Assembly: GCA_028023455.1 (NCBI GenBank)
Contig: JAQFVV010000253.1
Span: forward strand, 754,469-818,468
Origin: Epiperipatus broadwayi
Lineage: Eukaryota; Onychophora; Udeonychophora; Euonychophora; Peripatidae
DNA length: 64,000 nt
Reading direction: 5' to 3'
Part shown: one piece after another, positions 60,850-64,000 of the stretch
Layout: each line of letters begins with the position of its first letter
Position numbering within the stretch: position 1 is the stretch's first letter
Made by a program: the position numbers and the translations under genes
The notes under the pieces: model-generated
Databases searched by the model: none
Told to the model about the DNA's origin: nothing
What the model saw: the letters and a program-made list of their open reading frames with translations, nothing else

Positions 60850-61810
60850 CTTTGTTGTTCATAAAAAGTTACATTGTTGAAAATACATGGTTGAAAACTA
60901 CATAGCTTTGGAACAAACAGATAGATATTATTGGTGCAGTTCAAATAAATTGTTGTATCTGATAAATGTAAACTGTGTATTTGCCTATGTTCTATTTTCA
61001 TTGTCTAAGGATTTAGTTCATCAGTTTAAAATAGTTTTTGATTGAATCAAATATATTTTTTGGACTAATCAATATACAGATGTGGTCTTTAAAAAATTGT
61101 TGAAAAAGAGATATGTAGACAACAAAATAATTGTTCTTGTTACAGCAAAAGTCATTTGGTTTTTTGAAGTTATAGTCTGTCTCAGATTTTTAATAGTGAC
61201 CACATAGCAGCAAATATATCTGGAAGGGCACTTTTGCCATTTTTGGCCTTCAATTGTTTGAGCTTATTATAGAATTTGACTGGTGCCTTCTGGTGGTGTT
61301 TCCAAAGCAGAATGTACATCTGGTATACCACAAAGTATATAAAAAAAGGTTGCTGCATAAGCTGCTGGTATTGATCTTTTACTGAGTGTCTCTATTAGAT
61401 TATCAAGTGTGATGTTATTTTCTCTATATGTGTTAATCATAATTTCTCATGTATTTTTCAGAGCTGTGCAGGTATGGAATAGATGCTGTTGCATTTCTTC
61501 TTTCCTGTGGCACAAGGAACAAAAAGCATCAATTTTGTTGTAAAATCTGTGGTATTTAAAGAAATAGGAGGTAGGTAGAGTGTGAAGATTTAGCTTTAAG
61601 AGAATGTCAAAAAAATTGGGTTCCAATGACCATTTTTTGAATAGCTGCATCAAACAACTGTTGTTCATATTTAGCACTGGTGACTGAAAATAAGTAGTTA
61701 CATCTGGGTACAGCATAAATATACCAATAGGCATGTCTACTAACATCCCAAAAAGACACCTGATCATAACTGCTTTCAAGTTGGTGTATGAGCAAAGGCG
61801 AATATCCATG
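60850..61810 (-). pseudogene. LINE ORF2 3' region with zinc-knuckle, second copy of the family at 2.9-4.0 kb
   Basis: The minus frame 61447-61809 ends with EPNFFDILLKLNLHTLPTS and the zinc block LCHRKEEMQQHLFHTC, closely parallel to FDFLLRLNLYALPTS and LCHQAEETQQHLFYHC of the copy at 2869-3960. Downstream (61440-60850) related but frameshifted sequence continues, with PSRYICCYVVTIKNL. The order is the zinc-binding domain then C-terminal tail of a non-LTR polyprotein; RT is absent. It sits in the first intron seen, in the same orientation as the host gene. Confidence 0.6.
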
Positions 61811-61984
61811 TGAAGGTGGGGGTCAGTCTGTGGGTGTTATTTGAAGTATTTATTCAGGTATTTTTATTATATTATCATTGAAAAACGATAAGAGAGTTTG
61901 TACTTCTTGATAATGAAGGGTAAGCCTTCGAAAACGTTTGGAGATTTAATAAATTGTTGTTATTATTTATAGAATTGTTCAAGA

Positions 61985-62775
61985 TAATTGTACAATATAT
62001 CATATTCGAATTATATAATAGCTGAAATACACAGGCTTATATATACCTGCGTCTATATATGTAATAGACAGGGTATGAGCACAGACTTTCACATGACCCA
62101 CCACTCTCCACACTATCTCATAACACTGATACACCTGAACACACATATGTTGAAAAGATAATTGCTGGTTTAGCATGAAATACGTATATTGGTGATTATT
62201 TATCTTTTCAACATATGTGTGTTCAGGTGTATCAGTGTTATGAGATAGTGTGGAGAGTGGTGGGTCATGTGAAAGTCTGTGCTCATACCCTGTCTATTAC
62301 ATATATAGACGCAGGTATATATAAGCCTGTGTATTTCAGCTATTACATATTAGAGATGTCTGCCTATCCCTTGTATATGTATTTAATGGATTATGTCCTG
62401 TACATGAGGGGTCAGATTGACTTTAGGTCAACATGGGTGTGACAATAATCTCGGCCTCAGGGTGGCCTTTGAACGTTCCATCATCAGATTTTCAATTGGA
62501 TGGACGGTTGAAGAGTTGGAGTATGGAGTAGATTGAAGTCTGTCCATTAAAGTAGGAGAATTTGCTATCTTAATATATATCTGAGCACTTGTAGCATATA
62601 TGTGTAGAGATGGTAATCTGGACCAACTGATGATTGCTGGTTTAGCATGAAATACGTATATTGGTGATTATTTATCTTTTCAACATATGTGTGTTCAGGT
62701 GTATCAGTGTTATGAGATAGTGTGGAGAGTGGTGGGTCATGTGAAAGTCTGTGCTCATACCCTGTCTATTGAATT
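61985..62775. repeat. Repeat family R1, palindrome plus inverted unit
   Basis: 62017-62345 is a palindrome with arms of about 145 bp (left AATAGCTGAAATACACAGGC, right its complement) and a 37-bp loop. A further reverse-oriented unit (62346-62775) carries TTGAAGAGTTGGAG, TAGCATGAAATACG and GAAAGTCTGTGCTCATACCC. It is very close to the palindrome at 50.2 kb. The frame at 62215-62442 is an artefact. Confidence 0.85.
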
Positions 62776-63067
62776 ATATAATGTGTGCATATTTAATACC
62801 AACACATATTAAAGTTTTACATATTTTATTATATACATATATGTATGTATTCATCTATATGCTTAATAATTTACGATTTGCTATCACTTTTTAATAAAAA
62901 TTTGTTTTACTAAAACAGATTGTCTTTAATATGTCATTGGAAAATAACATCCAAGTCTTTCAAATTATATAAAGGTGTTGATTTATAATAGCAAAATATG
63001 TAATGAAAACAAAATATTTTATAATATTTAAGTGTCATTTGAATGCAATGTAAATTTTTAAAAGTAC

Positions 63068-63229
63068 CTCTAACGTGCATGTTTAAATTATCCATAACCA
63101 TATTGAAAGCTCCATATGATCCTTTATCAGCAGGAATTACTGTTCTTTTTAAGAAATTTCCACAAGCATATTGATAAAAGTCTACACAAGGATCGACAGA
63201 TTTATCCAAAGAAAAAGTAATAAAATCAG
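63068..63229 (-). CDS. M13 metallopeptidase (neprilysin/ECE-like), internal exon 1 of those seen
   Basis: A 162-bp minus-strand exon with acceptor TTTTTTTAG (ending 63230) and donor GTACTT (63067-63062), phase 1 at both ends. The 53 full codons read DFITFSLDKS then VDPCVDFYQYACGNF, LKRTVIPADKGSYGAFNM and VMDNLNMHVR. The stretch D-P-C-x-D-F-Y-x-Y-A-C-G is the diagnostic start of the M13 ectodomain, its two cysteines forming conserved disulfides. 'P.....yg.F..l.d.l' follows as in neprilysin. I take the AG border rather than an in-frame start, because this motif normally follows a cytoplasmic tail and a signal anchor coded by upstream exons, which lie beyond the right edge. Confidence 0.92.
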
Positions 63230-64000
63230 CTAAAAAAATATGATAATTATATCAAAATCAGTATAGTTTTTATAATAAAATATAAAAGAGAAAAATATCA
63301 AAATAATTTGTATTCACATATATTTGTGTGCAACTGTAGTTATGTATTAACTTTTTCATTATCACAGTATTGAATATATTTTGAGTGCTTGAAAATTAAA
63401 AAGATAGTAGATAATTCTATAAAAATGCTTTAGTCATAGTTGATTTGCTAGCAACTAATATGTATATATTGTGACATGTACATATATATGTGTTACATAA
63501 AACATTTTAAAATAATATTCAAGAAAAAAATGTCTATGTTTTTATAAATAAAAAAACCTGTTTAATAGATAAAAGTAAAAATATGTTGTTGTTTTTTCAA
63601 TAAATCAAGTCTGATTGAAGCCTATTGAAATGTAGGAACTTTTTAGATTTAATATTTTAAAAAAATACCTATCTAATTTTTTAACTAAAAGAAATTTCTG
63701 ATGGATTATGAAAACAAAGAAACTAGGTTGGTACTCTAAATATGTAAAAATAACTATAAAGTTACTTAGTAAAAAGAATTTGATTGTATAAATAATTACT
63801 GAAACTATTTAATTACAGATCTAATTAAAGATCAAAATATTTTGTAAGTTTAATCAATGTTGTAAATAAAAAAGAGGGGATTAACTAAATAAAAATAATC
63901 AGGAATTTGAAAACTAAATCATAATGTGGGTAGTCTCAGACAATGATTGGCAAGGATATAAATGTACAAAATTTCTATTGTTCTTTATTCTGATGAATTT
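63230..64000. other. Noncoding sequence, upstream intron of the M13 gene
   Basis: AT-rich, no exon with the M13 anchor recognised and no other gene. Confidence 0.55.

Overview
This window is animal nuclear DNA from an AT-rich invertebrate genome (about three quarters A+T by eye). It is mostly intron and transposable-element debris, with one host gene supported by conserved coding exons. The evidence for an animal is spliced exons with GT/AG borders, long AT-rich introns, Penelope-like, non-LTR, Ty3/gypsy and DNA-transposon relics, tRNA-like SINE heads and long microsatellites. The sequence alone does not fix the phylum.

Host gene: four minus-strand exons (63068-63229, 55074-55154, 31549-31757, 26853-27035) join with matching phases and encode successive parts of the N-terminal region of an M13 (neprilysin/ECE-like) zinc metallopeptidase. 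It runs from the DPCxDFYxYACG motif to the segment ending in ...FEIKLAN. The 5' exons (cytoplasmic tail, membrane anchor) lie to the right of the window. The catalytic exons lie to the left or went undetected. Introns of about 7.9, 23.3 and 4.5 kb hold most of the repeats.

Layout: 0.7-2.2 kb, decayed LINE with endonuclease remnants; 2.3-2.5 kb, (TTA)n; 2.9-4.0 kb, minus-strand LINE 3' end with a zinc-knuckle; 5.1-6.3 kb, cluster of inverted-repeat family R1; 9.2-10.0 kb, RTE-like LINE relic; 10.4-11.5 kb, Penelope-like element (PLE) relic; 11.7-13.6 kb, copy A of a 2.2-kb noncoding repeat (R3); 13.6-18.2 kb, two 5'-truncated PLE copies head to head as a long inverted repeat, one arm split by an insertion; 18.6-19.3 kb and 30.0-30.9 kb, foldback family R2; 24.7-25.5 kb, pyrimidine tract followed by two abutting palindromes; 35.4-35.8 kb, possible Tc1-like fragment; 37.3-39.5 kb, Ty3/gypsy relic; 42.2-47.4 kb, R3 copies B and C in direct orientation around 0.73 kb; 48.6-49.2 kb, long trinucleotide array; 50.2 and 62.0-62.8 kb, more R1 palindromes; 56.06-59.59 kb, a DNA transposon with TIRs and an 8-bp target duplication; 60.9-61.8 kb, a second zinc-knuckle LINE end.

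The most unusual object is the 56-59.6 kb element. It has about 28 tandem copies of a motif that resembles the core of its own terminal inverted repeat, plus a 1.2-kb internal palindrome, and no recognisable transposase. All boundaries were read by eye and are approximate unless a splice site, TIR or palindrome defines them.
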